Program-made: the position numbers and the translations under genes
In this document: positions 36,784 to 44,574 of the stretch, piece by piece
Layout: each line of letters starts with the position of its first letter
How positions within the stretch are numbered: the first letter of the stretch is position 1
The notes under the pieces: generated by a model
Database searches by the model: none
Seen by the model: only the letters and a program-made list of their open reading frames with translations
What the model was told of the DNA's origin: nothing
Assembly: GCA_003216255.1 (NCBI GenBank)
Contig: QCJD01000008.1
Span: forward strand, 1-57,631
Direction of reading: 5' to 3'
Length of the DNA: 57,631 nucleotides
Origin: Pelagibacteraceae bacterium AG-404-N13
Lineage (GTDB): Bacteria; Pseudomonadota; Alphaproteobacteria; Pelagibacterales; Pelagibacteraceae

Positions 36784-37662
36784 ATGAAAAAACTTTTAGG
36801 GTTCGTGGTTCTTGGTTTATTGTGGAGTAGTTTTGGTTTTGCAGATGTTGAGAAGATTCTTAAAGATATAAAGAAAAATAAAGATATAGCTCAAGGTTAT
36901 AATAAAGTTAAAGAATACGATAAAAGAAATAATTGGAGAATAAACCCAAAACAAATATTAAAGTCAGATAAAACATCGAGGAAACATATTCTTAAAATTG
37001 TAGATAAAAGCGATGGATATCCAGTAAGATTTGGAAACCAATCGTTAAAATTTGAAGTTAGAGATGGAGATACATGGGGATGGGATAAAAAAAATGATCG
37101 TGAGAGAGTAGAGCTTATAATATGTTGTTTTGAAAAAAAAACTCACTGGAGTATGTGGTCGATATATTTTCCCAATGATTTTCAAGTAATTTTTCCTACA
37201 AAAGTTGCTTTAGGACAATTTCATAATTCAGGAGATAATCCTCCTGAATTTATGTTTCAAAATCAATTTGATAAATATTCAAAATCAAAGTCTGGAGGTT
37301 ATTGGGTTACTCCTGCTGAAAGTATAAGTGATCATGTATCGAAAAAACTTTTAGAACAAGAAGATATGCTGGGTAAATGGAATGATATTTTAGTCAATAC
37401 AAAATGGACTCATAAAGAAGATGGGTTTTTTAAAATTTGGATAAATGGAAAGTTAACTTATGAGCATAAAGGAAAAACACATTTGAAAGGAGACGAAATA
37501 GAATATCAGTTAGGTATATATAGATCCTTTGGATCAAGATCTCCGGGAGCTGATCCTACTCAAATAGTTTATTTTGATGAATTACGTTATGCTAAGTCAT
37601 GCAAAAAACTTAAATTAAAAGATTTAGGTTATTCGTGTAAAGAAATTGAAAATCAAAAATAA
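36784..37662 (+). CDS. Exported polysaccharide-lyase-like protein
   Basis: I start this at ATG 36784, one base after the previous stop, giving 292 residues that begin with a signal peptide ending SFGFA (about 20). An upstream in-frame ATG inside the giant gene would bury the signal sequence. The body resembles the heparin/glucuronan-lyase jelly roll (Polysacc_lyase type): SLKFEVRDGDTWGWD, the RERVEL pair used for substrate contacts, FHNSGDNPPEF, KIWINGKLTYEHKG, YQLGIYRSFGS and VYFDELRYAKS. It probably cuts or binds an acidic polysaccharide; the substrate is unknown. It is the last gene of the island operon, reading toward the opposite-strand tRNA-Thr. Confidence 0.7.
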   Translation: MKKLLGFVVLGLLWSSFGFADVEKILKDIKKNKDIAQGYNKVKEYDKRNNWRINPKQILKSDKTSRKHILKIVDKSDGYPVRFGNQSLKFEVRDGDTWGWDKKNDRERVELIICCFEKKTHWSMWSIYFPNDFQVIFPTKVALGQFHNSGDNPPEFMFQNQFDKYSKSKSGGYWVTPAESISDHVSKKLLEQEDMLGKWNDILVNTKWTHKEDGFFKIWINGKLTYEHKGKTHLKGDEIEYQLGIYRSFGSRSPGADPTQIVYFDELRYAKSCKKLKLKDLGYSCKEIENQK

Positions 37663-37685
37663 TTTGTATTGAATTTATTGAGTGA

Positions 37686-37761
37686 TGGTGCCCCCGCACG
37701 GATTCGAACCGCGGACCTATTGATTACAAATCAATTGCTCTACCAGCTGAGCTACAAGGGC
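37686..37761 (-). tRNA. trnT(ugu): tRNA-Thr (anticodon UGU), intact copy inside the island
   Basis: A 76-base tRNA on the reverse strand with encoded CCA. The acceptor GCCCTTG pairs with CGGGGGC (including two G-T pairs), and the anticodon loop is TTTGTAA within ATTGATTTGTAATCAAT, giving UGU. D-loop AGCTCAGCTGGTAGAGC and T-loop GTTCGAATC are normal. A -10-like GATAAT lies on the reverse strand at 37774-37769. Both flanking tRNA-Thr halves are mutated, so this copy is presumably the functional one. Confidence 0.96.
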
Positions 37762-37850
37762 ATTGGTGATTATCTAACTTAAAAATTTAATTTAGTCTAA
37801 TGAATTTTTTTATACTTTATTAATGTATTGTTTAATTTAAAATTTAATTA

Positions 37851-38046
37851 ATGAAGAATTTTAAATTTATAGATTTATTTGCTGGCATTGAGAGTTTTCA
37901 TAGAATCCTTAATTTTCTACTAAAGAAATGTGTTTTTCTTCATAAGTTGATGAATATGCAAGAAGGACATGTGCAGTAAATTTTAAAGAAAATATATAGA
38001 TAAAATAGAGAAAGTATTAGAGTTCAGAAATTATTCTTTAAATTAA
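37851..38046 (+). pseudogene. Decayed 5' end of a DNA cytosine-5 methyltransferase
   Basis: From ATG 37851 the translation reads KFIDLFAGIESFHRIL and KKCVF, matching motif I (FIDLFAGIGGF) and the following strand of C5 DNA methyltransferases. The frame then breaks. In another frame, 37946-37996 continues VDEYARRTCAVNFKENI, which matches the next conserved stretch (S-ID-YA--TY--NF--N). Stop codons end every frame by about 38046. It is about 50 residues of a normally 300-plus residue enzyme, so it is a dead fragment, probably of a restriction-modification or phage-borne gene. The rest of the 37762-38091 gap is featureless AT-rich DNA. Confidence 0.7.
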
Positions 38047-38091
38047 TTAGTTTTTTAAACTTTTTCATATATACACTTGTAATAAATAATT

Positions 38092-38976
38092 ATGAAAACA
38101 GCAATTATAAGCGGTTGTGACAACAATTATTTTAATACCTATCTAAATCTTTATAATTCATTAATAGGCAATAAATGTTTTGAATATGCTGATTTATGCT
38201 TTGTAAATATTTCTGTTAGTGAAAATAATATAAAAAAAATATCTAAAAATATTAAAAAAATAATAGAACCAAACTGGGATTTTAATTTTAAATTTAAAAC
38301 AAATGATTGGAAAAAAATCTTAACTATTAGACCATTCTTAAAAAAATACTTTCCGGGATATGATACATATATTTGGTTGGATGCTGATACATGGGTTCAA
38401 ACTAATGAATTTATAAATGATTTTGTTGAAGTTTCTAAAACTGGAAAAGTTGGCATAATTCCTGAATTTGATATTAATTATGAAGTTTATAGAGAAAAGT
38501 ATTCTTTTAATAAAATCATTTTTAACCTCTATAAAGCCAAAGGGTGGTCGTATAAAAATTTTAAAAAATATTTTGATCAAAAAACATTTAACAAACTGTT
38601 CCAAAAACCAATCTTGAATGCTGGGGTATTTTCTATTCCAGGAGAAAGTATTATCTGGGATTTATGGGCAGAAGAATACCAAAAAATTGTAGAAAATTCC
38701 TCTGATGATTATTGTTTATATATGGATCAGGCAAGCCTAAATAAGATATTGTATAATAATTTAGATTTAGTCAATTTTTTTAATTCAGAATATAATTACT
38801 TAATTAAAAATTCACTGCCATTAATAAATAAAAATAATTTTTTTTGCATTAAAGACTATCCATTTAATAAAATTAAAATTTTACATCTTACTAAAATTGA
38901 TAAAAATAAACTTTACGAAATTAAAACTGTTGAAGGAAATAAAGTAAAAACAAAGTTTCAATATGAAATTAAATAA
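38092..38976 (+). CDS. Putative glycosyltransferase, GT-A fold
   Basis: A cytosolic-looking protein of 294 residues. It starts TAIISGCDNNY, typical of nucleotide-sugar-binding strands, and carries the metal-binding DxD as D97-A98-D99 in YIWLDADTWVQ. A later PILNAGVFSIPGES and DQASLNKILYN match the acceptor-side motifs of GT8-like transferases. The sugar and acceptor are unknown; an envelope polysaccharide or LPS role is likely. Its last codons overlap the start of the decayed epimerase frame by 14 bases, so the pair was once an operon. Confidence 0.7.
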   Translation: MKTAIISGCDNNYFNTYLNLYNSLIGNKCFEYADLCFVNISVSENNIKKISKNIKKIIEPNWDFNFKFKTNDWKKILTIRPFLKKYFPGYDTYIWLDADTWVQTNEFINDFVEVSKTGKVGIIPEFDINYEVYREKYSFNKIIFNLYKAKGWSYKNFKKYFDQKTFNKLFQKPILNAGVFSIPGESIIWDLWAEEYQKIVENSSDDYCLYMDQASLNKILYNNLDLVNFFNSEYNYLIKNSLPLINKNNFFCIKDYPFNKIKILHLTKIDKNKLYEIKTVEGNKVKTKFQYEIK

Positions 38977-39240
38977 AAAAGAAATAATATTAATCACAGG
39001 TGGATTTGGATATTTAGGAACATATTTAACAAATCTATTACTTAAAAAAATTTAGAAAAAAATTTAGTTCACTTAAATACAAATTTTTCATCAAATATTG
39101 TTTTAAACTATATTAAAAAGAAAGATATCAAAAAATAATCTATTTGGCAGCTTTTATTGATGCTGAAGAAGACGATTGGAATAAGAATAAATAACTTTAA
39201 AGTAAATTTAATTTTATTTTAAATATTCAAATCATATAAA
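38963..39240 (+). pseudogene. Decayed NAD-dependent sugar epimerase/dehydratase
   Basis: From ATG 38963, 30 codons read KKEIILITGGFGYLGTYLTN, the Rossmann GxxGxxG start of the extended SDR family, and then hit TAG at 39053. At 39138-39195 another open stretch reads IYLAAFIDAEEDDWNKNK, matching the family's HLAA strand, and a further frame gives FKVNLILF, matching the usual KVN-GT region. At least two frameshifts and the lack of the YxxxK part make this a remnant. It lies directly behind the glycosyltransferase. The remainder of the 38977-39358 gap holds only the tRNA remnant. Confidence 0.7.
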
Positions 39241-39284
39241 ATTAACTTCTTTTTGAATGAAAACAGATCTGGTAGTGGTAAGTA

Positions 39285-39324
39285 TGATTACAAATCAATT
39301 GCTCTACCAGCTGCGTTACAAGGG
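39285..39324 (-). pseudogene. 5' half of a tRNA-Thr gene (split tRNA remnant)
   Basis: Forty bases match the intact tRNA-Thr from the anticodon loop back through the D-arm to the 5' acceptor strand, with two mismatches (in the D-stem) out of 40, on the same strand. The match starts at TGATTACAAATCA (39285-39297), the same 13 bases at which the left remnant ends. There is no T-arm or 3' acceptor. It marks the right edge of the island, 35 bases before the rlmB stop. Confidence 0.85.
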
Positions 39325-39358
39325 TATAAAATGTTACGTATTATGATTTTGCAATTTA

Positions 39359-40102
39359 TCAAGATAATTTTTTAAATTGGTTTATGTAATGAAAAGCAAT
39401 AGCTGCACTATTAGATATATTTAAACTTTCTATATTCTTACTAATATTAATTTTCACATTAAAATCTGTATATTTTGATGTATGTTTTTTAATCCCAAAC
39501 CCTTCTGATCCAAATAGTAAAACATTATTTCCTTCCCATTTTATATCAACAAAATCTTTATCACTACTTGCATCAAATCCATAAACCCAAAAATTTTTAT
39601 CTCTTAAATATTTCAAGGTTGTATTGATATTTGAAACTTCAAAAATATTTAAATGTTCCAAGCAACCACTGGCAGATTTATACATTAATTTACTTTCACT
39701 TGGAAAATGTCTCTCTTTAACAATTAATCCATCAATGTTAAATGATGCTGCGCTTCTGATTATAGAACCTATGTTTCTTGGATCAGTAACTTCATCCAAA
39801 CAAACTAAAGTTAAATTATTTTTTTCTTTAATAAAATCTTTGAGAGATTTTTTTTCTAAATGTTCAATTTCAGCTACATATCCTTGATGAAGCATCCCTT
39901 CTTTATTGCAGTACTTATCTAGCTCTTTTTTAGTTTTAAAATAAACTTTTACATCTTTAAGAAGATTTTTTTTTGGACTATCCCTATGAATACTTTTTTT
40001 ACTCTCCTCGGTTAAAAAGACTCTCAGAACTTTTCTTTTAGTATTTTTTAAAGCTTCAAATACAGCATGTTTACCAACTACGAAGAATGAAGATTTGTTC
40101 AT
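39359..40102 (-). CDS. rlmB: 23S rRNA (guanosine-2'-O)-methyltransferase, TrmH/RlmB family
   Basis: SPOUT-fold 2'-O-methyltransferase of 247 residues. The N-terminal substrate-binding domain opens FFVVGKHAVFEALKNTKRK. The knotted domain has VCLDEVTDPRNIGSIIRSAASF near residue 100, NNVLLFGSEGFGIKKHT near 190 and INISKNIESLNISNSAAIAFHY near 217. RlmB modifies G2251 of 23S rRNA; a tRNA-directed TrmH role is possible. It is read away from the tRNA-Tyr/tuf block, back to back with it. Confidence 0.88.
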   Translation of the reverse strand: MNKSSFFVVGKHAVFEALKNTKRKVLRVFLTEESKKSIHRDSPKKNLLKDVKVYFKTKKELDKYCNKEGMLHQGYVAEIEHLEKKSLKDFIKEKNNLTLVCLDEVTDPRNIGSIIRSAASFNIDGLIVKERHFPSESKLMYKSASGCLEHLNIFEVSNINTTLKYLRDKNFWVYGFDASSDKDFVDIKWEGNNVLLFGSEGFGIKKHTSKYTDFNVKINISKNIESLNISNSAAIAFHYINQFKKLS

Positions 40103-40154
40103 ATAAATACAGATTTTAACCCATTTTTAAGCTATTTTTCCTTTAATTCACGTA

Positions 40155-40182
40155 TTGCATTTGTACAATAAAAATATATAAA
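40155..40182 (+). promoter_or_regulatory. Candidate promoter for the tRNA-Tyr/tRNA-Gly/tuf transcript
   Basis: TTGCAT at 40155-40160, a 16-base spacer and TATAAA at 40177-40182, followed by a GC-containing discriminator (ACGC), as in stable-RNA promoters. It lies 53 bases before tRNA-Tyr. Consensus matches are 4/6 and 5/6. It is the best-looking candidate in the 133-base gap after rlmB. Confidence 0.45.
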
Positions 40183-40212
40183 ACGCATGTTGTTTAAAGC
40201 TTTATTGAACAA

Positions 40213-40226
40213 GGGGACGCTTCCCC
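40213..40226 (+). promoter_or_regulatory. GC-rich leader hairpin before tRNA-Tyr
   Basis: GGGGA at 40213-40217 pairs with TCCCC at 40222-40226 around a CGCT loop, in DNA that is otherwise very AT-rich, 9 bases before tRNA-Tyr. It may guide 5' processing or shield the precursor leader. No T-run follows, so it is not a typical terminator. Confidence 0.4.
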
Positions 40227-40235
40227 AACTATTAA

Positions 40236-40321
<86 letters not shown>

Positions 40322-40363
40322 TCAATAAAATTTTCTACAATGTTGGAGTGTACACTTGGTTAA

Positions 40364-40437
40364 GCGGGTGTAGTTCAGTGGTAGAACACTAGCCTTCCAA
40401 GCTGGTTGCGTGAGTTCGATTCTCATCACCCGCTCCA
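40364..40437 (+). tRNA. trnG(ucc): tRNA-Gly (anticodon UCC)
   Basis: A 74-base tRNA. The acceptor GCGGGTG (40364-40370) pairs with CACCCGC (40427-40433), with discriminator T and encoded CCA. The anticodon loop CTTCCAA gives UCC. It is 42 bases after tRNA-Tyr and 46 bases before tuf, so probably on one precursor. Confidence 0.97.
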
Positions 40438-40483
40438 AAAAATTAAAATGATAAAGAAAATATAAAGTGAGGTAAAAAAAGTA

Positions 40484-41674
40484 ATGTCGAAGGAAAAATT
40501 TGTAAGAAATAAACCGCATTGTAATATTGGTACAATCGGACATGTGGATCATGGTAAAACAACATTAACAGCCGCGATCACAAAAGTTTTAGCTGAAACA
40601 GGTGGTGCGCAATTTACAGCATATGATCAAATTGATAAAGCTCCTGAAGAAAAAGAAAGAGGAATAACAATTTCTACTGCCCATGTTGAGTATGAAACTG
40701 AAAAAAGACATTACGCTCACGTAGACTGTCCAGGTCATGCTGACTATGTAAAAAATATGATTACAGGCGCTGCTCAAATGGATGGCGCGATATTAGTTGT
40801 TAATGCTGCTGATGGACCTATGCCACAAACAAGAGAACATATTCTTCTTGCAAGACAAGTTGGTGTACCTGCAATTGTTGTTTACTTAAATAAAGTTGAT
40901 CAAGTAGACGATAAAGAAATGATAGACCTTGTTGAAGAAGAAATTAAAGATCTTTTAACATCATATAAATTCCCAGGAGATAAAACTCCAATCGTCAAAG
41001 GTTCAGCTTTAGCTGCGGTAGAAGGTAAAGATGATGAGATTGGAAAAAATTCAATTATGGAATTAATGAAAGCTGTAGATGAATTTATACCTCAACCAGA
41101 CAGACCAAAAGATAAAGACTTCCTAATGCCAGTTGAAGATGTATTTTCTATTTCAGGTAGAGGAACTGTTGTAACTGGAAGAGTAGAGTCAGGTGTTATT
41201 AAAACTGGAGAAGAAATAGAGATAGTTGGAATAAGAGAAACAAAAAAATCTGTGTGTACTGGAGTTGAAATGTTTAGGAAACTTTTAGATTCAGGTGAGG
41301 CAGGAGATAATATCGGTGCTCTATTAAGAGGTGTTGAGAGAACTGACGTTGAGAGAGGTCAAGTTTTGTGTAAACCAGGGTCAATCACTCCTCATACAAA
41401 ATTTGAAGCACAAGCTTATGTATTAAAGAAAGAAGAAGGTGGAAGACATACTCCTTTCTTTACTAAGTATAGACCGCAGTTTTATTTTAGAACAACTGAT
41501 GTTACTGGAGAAGTAGAGTTACCTTCAGGAACAGAAATGGTTATGCCTGGAGACGATGCTAAATTTACAGTTAAATTAATTACACCAATTGCAATGAATG
41601 AAAAACTTAATTTTGCAATTAGAGAAGGTGGAAGAACAGTAGGAGCTGGAGTAGTAACAAAAATAATAGAGTAA
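40484..41674 (+). CDS. tuf: Elongation factor Tu
   Basis: EF-Tu, 396 residues, delivers aminoacyl-tRNA to the ribosome. The GTP-binding elements are GHVDHGKT at 19-26, DCPGHADYV for G3 and NKVD for G4. The effector region RGITIS and domains II and III ([26 protein letters not shown]) are complete to the C-terminus. It is the only tuf in the window, and none follows fusA, where the second copy commonly sits. It is preceded by GAGG at an ordinary Shine-Dalgarno distance. Confidence 0.98.
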   Translation: MSKEKFVRNKPHCNIGTIGHVDHGKTTLTAAITKVLAETGGAQFTAYDQIDKAPEEKERGITISTAHVEYETEKRHYAHVDCPGHADYVKNMITGAAQMDGAILVVNAADGPMPQTREHILLARQVGVPAIVVYLNKVDQVDDKEMIDLVEEEIKDLLTSYKFPGDKTPIVKGSALAAVEGKDDEIGKNSIMELMKAVDEFIPQPDRPKDKDFLMPVEDVFSISGRGTVVTGRVESGVIKTGEEIEIVGIRETKKSVCTGVEMFRKLLDSGEAGDNIGALLRGVERTDVERGQVLCKPGSITPHTKFEAQAYVLKKEEGGRHTPFFTKYRPQFYFRTTDVTGEVELPSGTEMVMPGDDAKFTVKLITPIAMNEKLNFAIREGGRTVGAGVVTKIIE

Positions 41675-41681
41675 ACTCCAT

Positions 41682-41757
41682 AGGAGTGTAGCTCAATTGG
41701 TAGAGCGCCGGTCTCCAAAACCGGAGGTTGGGGGTTCGATTCCCTCCGCTCCTGCCA
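41682..41757 (+). tRNA. trnW(cca): tRNA-Trp (anticodon CCA)
   Basis: A 76-base tRNA. The acceptor AGGAGTG (41682-41688) pairs with CGCTCCT (41747-41753), with discriminator G and encoded CCA. The anticodon loop TCTCCAAAA region gives CCA. It begins only 7 bases after the tuf stop, and secE starts 18 bases later. It is embedded in the tuf-secE transcript, so RNase P/Z processing must cut the mRNA here. Confidence 0.97.
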
Positions 41758-41775
41758 TTTTAAGCAAATTAAACT

Positions 41776-41967
41776 ATGAAAAACCCTTTGAAATTTATTC
41801 AAGATGTAAAACAAGAGGCTTTTAAAGTTACTTGGCCGACTGGAAAAGAAACAGTCCAAGGAGCATTAATGGTAGTTGCTATGGCAATTGTAGCCTCTCT
41901 ATTTTTTTTATTACTAGATCAAATTCTTAAATTCTTTTTAGAAATTGTTTTAACGATGAGTTTTTAA
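41776..41967 (+). CDS. secE: Preprotein translocase subunit SecE
   Basis: A 63-residue single-pass SecE, the essential clamp of the SecYEG channel. The amphipathic helix FIQDVKQEAFKVTWPTGKET carries the conserved KVTWP motif, followed by one membrane segment (about residues 33-58). This is the short alphaproteobacterial form, not the three-helix E. coli form. It overlaps nusG by one base. Confidence 0.96.
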   Translation: MKNPLKFIQDVKQEAFKVTWPTGKETVQGALMVVAMAIVASLFFLLLDQILKFFLEIVLTMSF

Positions 41968-42497
41968 TGAAAAATTGGTATATTGTTCAATCACATTCTA
42001 GCTTCGAAAATAAAGTAGCGCAAATGATTAAAGATGAGGCTGAGAAAGCAAAAATATCTGAAAAAATTGAAGAAGTTGTAGTCCCAACCCACGATGTTAC
42101 TGAAGTAAAAAGAGGCAAAAGAGTACAAAGAAAAAAAAAATACTTTCCTGGATATGTGTTAATTAAAAGTGAAATGGATAATAATATTTACCATATGATA
42201 AAAAATATAAAAAAAGTTTCAGGATTTTTGGGAACAAAAGGTTTACCAAGCCCAGTCTCTGATAAAGAAGTTGAAAAAATTTTAGGGCAAATAAAAGATG
42301 GTGTGGCACAACCAAAATCTGCTATAGAATATAGTATTGGAGAAAAAGTTCAGGTAATAGATGGACCTTTTGCTTCATTTAGTGGAATGGTTGAAGATAT
42401 TGATGAAGAAAAATTAAGATTAAAAGTTTCGGTGTCAATATTTGGTAGACCTACTCCGGTAGATTTAGAATATAATCAGGTAGAAAAGGTAAGCTAA
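41967..42497 (+). CDS. nusG: Transcription termination/antitermination protein NusG
   Basis: NusG of 176 residues. The NGN domain starts [17 protein letters not shown] and contains [13 protein letters not shown] near residue 65. The C-terminal KOW domain lies at about 125-176 ([22 protein letters not shown]). It couples RNA polymerase to Rho and to the ribosome. It overlaps rplK by one base, as in the standard secE-nusG-rplK order. Confidence 0.97.
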   Translation: MKNWYIVQSHSSFENKVAQMIKDEAEKAKISEKIEEVVVPTHDVTEVKRGKRVQRKKKYFPGYVLIKSEMDNNIYHMIKNIKKVSGFLGTKGLPSPVSDKEVEKILGQIKDGVAQPKSAIEYSIGEKVQVIDGPFASFSGMVEDIDEEKLRLKVSVSIFGRPTPVDLEYNQVEKVS

Positions 42498-42925
42498 TGG
42501 CAAAAAAAGAAATAAGTGGTTATGTAAAATTGCAAATTAATGGCGGTCAGGCAAATCCCGCTCCGCCGGTTGGTCCAGCATTAGGGCAACGAGGAATTAA
42601 TATAATGGAGTTTTGCAAGGCATTTAATGAAAAGACCAAATCTTTTGCAGGCAAACCTGTGCCTGTAATTATAACAGTCTATAAAGATAAAAAATTTGAT
42701 TTTATAATTAAATCACCACCAGCATCACACTTTATTAAAGAAGCAGTTAAATTAAAAAGCGGTTCAAAAGAACCGGGTAGAAATATAGTTGCATCTATTT
42801 CAAAAAAACAATTAGAAGAAATAGCAAAGAAAAAAATGGAAGATTTAAATGCAAATGATTTAGAAGAAGCTTCAAAAATAATCGCAGGATCAGCAAGATC
42901 AATGGGTATAGAGGTAAAAGAATAA
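42497..42925 (+). CDS. rplK: 50S ribosomal protein L11
   Basis: L11, 142 residues. The N-terminal domain is [30 protein letters not shown], the thiostrepton-site region with its conserved prolines. The C-terminal rRNA-binding domain ends [17 protein letters not shown]. The length is normal. It overlaps rplA by one base. Confidence 0.98.
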   Translation: MAKKEISGYVKLQINGGQANPAPPVGPALGQRGINIMEFCKAFNEKTKSFAGKPVPVIITVYKDKKFDFIIKSPPASHFIKEAVKLKSGSKEPGRNIVASISKKQLEEIAKKKMEDLNANDLEEASKIIAGSARSMGIEVKE

Positions 42926-43614
42926 TGGCATCAAAAAGATTTAAAAAACTACCAGAGAATACCAAAAAACTAACATCAGACAGTTTTGAGAAGTTATTAC
43001 CTTTAATAAAACAAAATTGCACAACTAAATTTGATGAGTCAATAGATTTAAATATTCATATAAATAATAAGCAAAAAAAAAATGAGATTAATATTAGAAC
43101 AGCAGTTAATCTACCTGGAGGAACAGGAAAAAAAGTTAAAGTAGCTGTCGTTTGTGAAGAAAATAAATCTCAAGAAGCAAAAGATGCTGGTGCTGACATA
43201 GTTGGAGCAGATGAATTTGTTGAAAAGATTAAAGGTGGAGATATAGATTTTGAAAAATTAATTTGTACTCCCGGTATGATGATTAAACTTTCAAAACTTG
43301 GTAAAATTCTTGGACCAAAAGGTTTGATGCCAAACCCTAAACTTGGTTCTGTTACTAATGATCTCAAAAAAGCAGTTACAGATTCAAAATCAGGCCAAGT
43401 TGAAATAAGAAATGATAAAGATGGTAATATTGGTGTAAGTATTGGTAAGAAATCTTTTGAAGATCAAAAACTAGTTAAAAATTTTAATGCTATAATTGAT
43501 GCTTTAGAAAAAGAAAAAACAAATAACACTTTAAAAGGAGATTTGATAAAACAAACTTTCATGACATCAACAATGGGAGTTTCTTATAAAGTTAAATTAG
43601 AAAAAAACATATAA
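42925..43614 (+). CDS. rplA: 50S ribosomal protein L1
   Basis: L1 stalk protein of 229 residues that binds 23S rRNA and, in many bacteria, its own mRNA. GADIVGADEFVEKIKGG, CTPGMMIKLSKLGKILGPKGLMPNPKLG and the C-terminal TSTMGVSYKV are characteristic. Only two bases separate it from rplJ, so there is no room for a long L10-type leader between them. Confidence 0.98.
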   Translation: MASKRFKKLPENTKKLTSDSFEKLLPLIKQNCTTKFDESIDLNIHINNKQKKNEINIRTAVNLPGGTGKKVKVAVVCEENKSQEAKDAGADIVGADEFVEKIKGGDIDFEKLICTPGMMIKLSKLGKILGPKGLMPNPKLGSVTNDLKKAVTDSKSGQVEIRNDKDGNIGVSIGKKSFEDQKLVKNFNAIIDALEKEKTNNTLKGDLIKQTFMTSTMGVSYKVKLEKNI

Positions 43615-43616
43615 TT

Positions 43617-44126
43617 ATGATGAACAGAGAGCAAAAAAAACAGTACATAAGTGATATGTCAACTCAGCTTGACAAGTCTGAAGCAGTTATTGTTACACAT
43701 TATCAAGGATTAACAGTTTCGCAATTAGATGAATTAAGAAAAAGAATGAGAGAGCATGGAATTATTTTTAAAATTACAAAAAACAGAATTACAAAATTAG
43801 CTTTAGAGAACACAAAGTGTAAAGATATATCAAATTTATTTACAGGCCCTACAGCTGTTGCAATGTCTGAAGATGCTATTACTTCAGCAAAAATATTAAC
43901 AAAATTCTCTAAAGAAAATGCAAACCTAAAGATATTAGGTGGAATCATGGGTAAAGATATTTTAGATGTTGCAGGTGTGCAAAATGTAGCAACTTTACCA
44001 ACTTTGGATGAAGCAAGGGCTAAAATTGTGGGAATATTGCGATCTCCTGCCCAAAAAATAGCAAGTATTTTACTTGCGCCGGCGTCAAAAATCGCTATTT
44101 TAGCGCTCGAAAAATCAAAAAAATAA
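43617..44126 (+). CDS. rplJ: 50S ribosomal protein L10
   Basis: L10, 169 residues, anchors the L7/L12 stalk. It opens NREQKKQYISDMSTQLDKSEAVIVTHYQGLTVSQLDELRK and has a C-terminal helix for L12 dimers (ASKIAILALEKSKK). Two ATGs start the frame; the second is equally possible. rplL follows after 19 bases. Confidence 0.97.
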   Translation: MMNREQKKQYISDMSTQLDKSEAVIVTHYQGLTVSQLDELRKRMREHGIIFKITKNRITKLALENTKCKDISNLFTGPTAVAMSEDAITSAKILTKFSKENANLKILGGIMGKDILDVAGVQNVATLPTLDEARAKIVGILRSPAQKIASILLAPASKIAILALEKSKK

Positions 44127-44145
44127 CCAGGGATAAAGATTTATT

Positions 44146-44520
44146 ATGGCTGATCTAAATAAAATTATAGATGACTTATCAAGTTTAACTGTTGTTGAAG
44201 CAGCTGAACTATCAAAACAACTTGAAGAAAAATGGGGTGTAACAGCAGCAGCAGCTGTTGCAGCAGCACCTGCAGCAGGAGCAGCTGGATCAGCTCCAGC
44301 AGAAGAAAAAGATGAATTCACAATAATGTTAACTGCAGCAGGAGACAAAAAAATTAATGTTATTAAAGAAGTTAGAGCTGTAACAGCATTGGGTTTAAAA
44401 GAAGCTAAAGATTTAGTTGAAGGAGCACCAAAAGAAGTAAAATCAGGTGTCAACAAAAAAGAAGCTGAAGAAATTAAAGCTAAGCTTGAAGCAGCTGGAG
44501 CAAAAGTAGAACTTAAGTAA
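44146..44520 (+). CDS. rplL: 50S ribosomal protein L7/L12
   Basis: L7/L12, 124 residues. The N-terminal dimerisation helix ([22 protein letters not shown]) is followed by the Ala-rich hinge (about 36-52) and the factor-binding C-terminal domain ([32 protein letters not shown]). Present at several copies per ribosome, it needs more product than the downstream rpoB. The hairpin just after its stop fits that need. Confidence 0.98.
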   Translation: MADLNKIIDDLSSLTVVEAAELSKQLEEKWGVTAAAAVAAAPAAGAAGSAPAEEKDEFTIMLTAAGDKKINVIKEVRAVTALGLKEAKDLVEGAPKEVKSGVNKKEAEEIKAKLEAAGAKVELK

Positions 44521-44539
44521 TTAACTAGAAAAAATTTAA

Positions 44540-44564
44540 TTGCTGATTATTTTTTAATTAGCAA
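44540..44564 (+). terminator. Hairpin between rplL and rpoB (attenuator or processing site)
   Basis: TTGCTGATTA at 44540-44549 pairs with TAATTAGCAA at 44555-44564 over ten positions (one G-T), with a TTTTT loop. It lies in the 54-base rplL-rpoB gap. In E. coli the same gap holds a partial terminator and an RNase III site that lower rpoBC relative to rplJL. The stem is visible; the function is inferred. No U-run follows, so processing is as likely as attenuation. Confidence 0.55.
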
Positions 44565-44574
44565 CAAGGTATAG

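Larger units (their letters stand above)
31103..39324. mobile_element. Putative integrated island bounded by split tRNA-Thr halves
   Basis: A 3' tRNA-Thr half (31103-31149) and a 5' half (39285-39324) share the 13-base core TGATTACAAATCA. Joined at that core they would recreate one whole reverse-strand tRNA-Thr. Between them lie an intact replacement tRNA-Thr, three exported-protein genes, a glycosyltransferase, and decayed methyltransferase and epimerase genes. This is what integration into a tRNA anticodon loop would leave, with the integrase later lost. A nested two-step insertion is also possible, since the intact copy could mark an internal boundary at 37686. No recombinase gene is visible. 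Confidence 0.6.
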
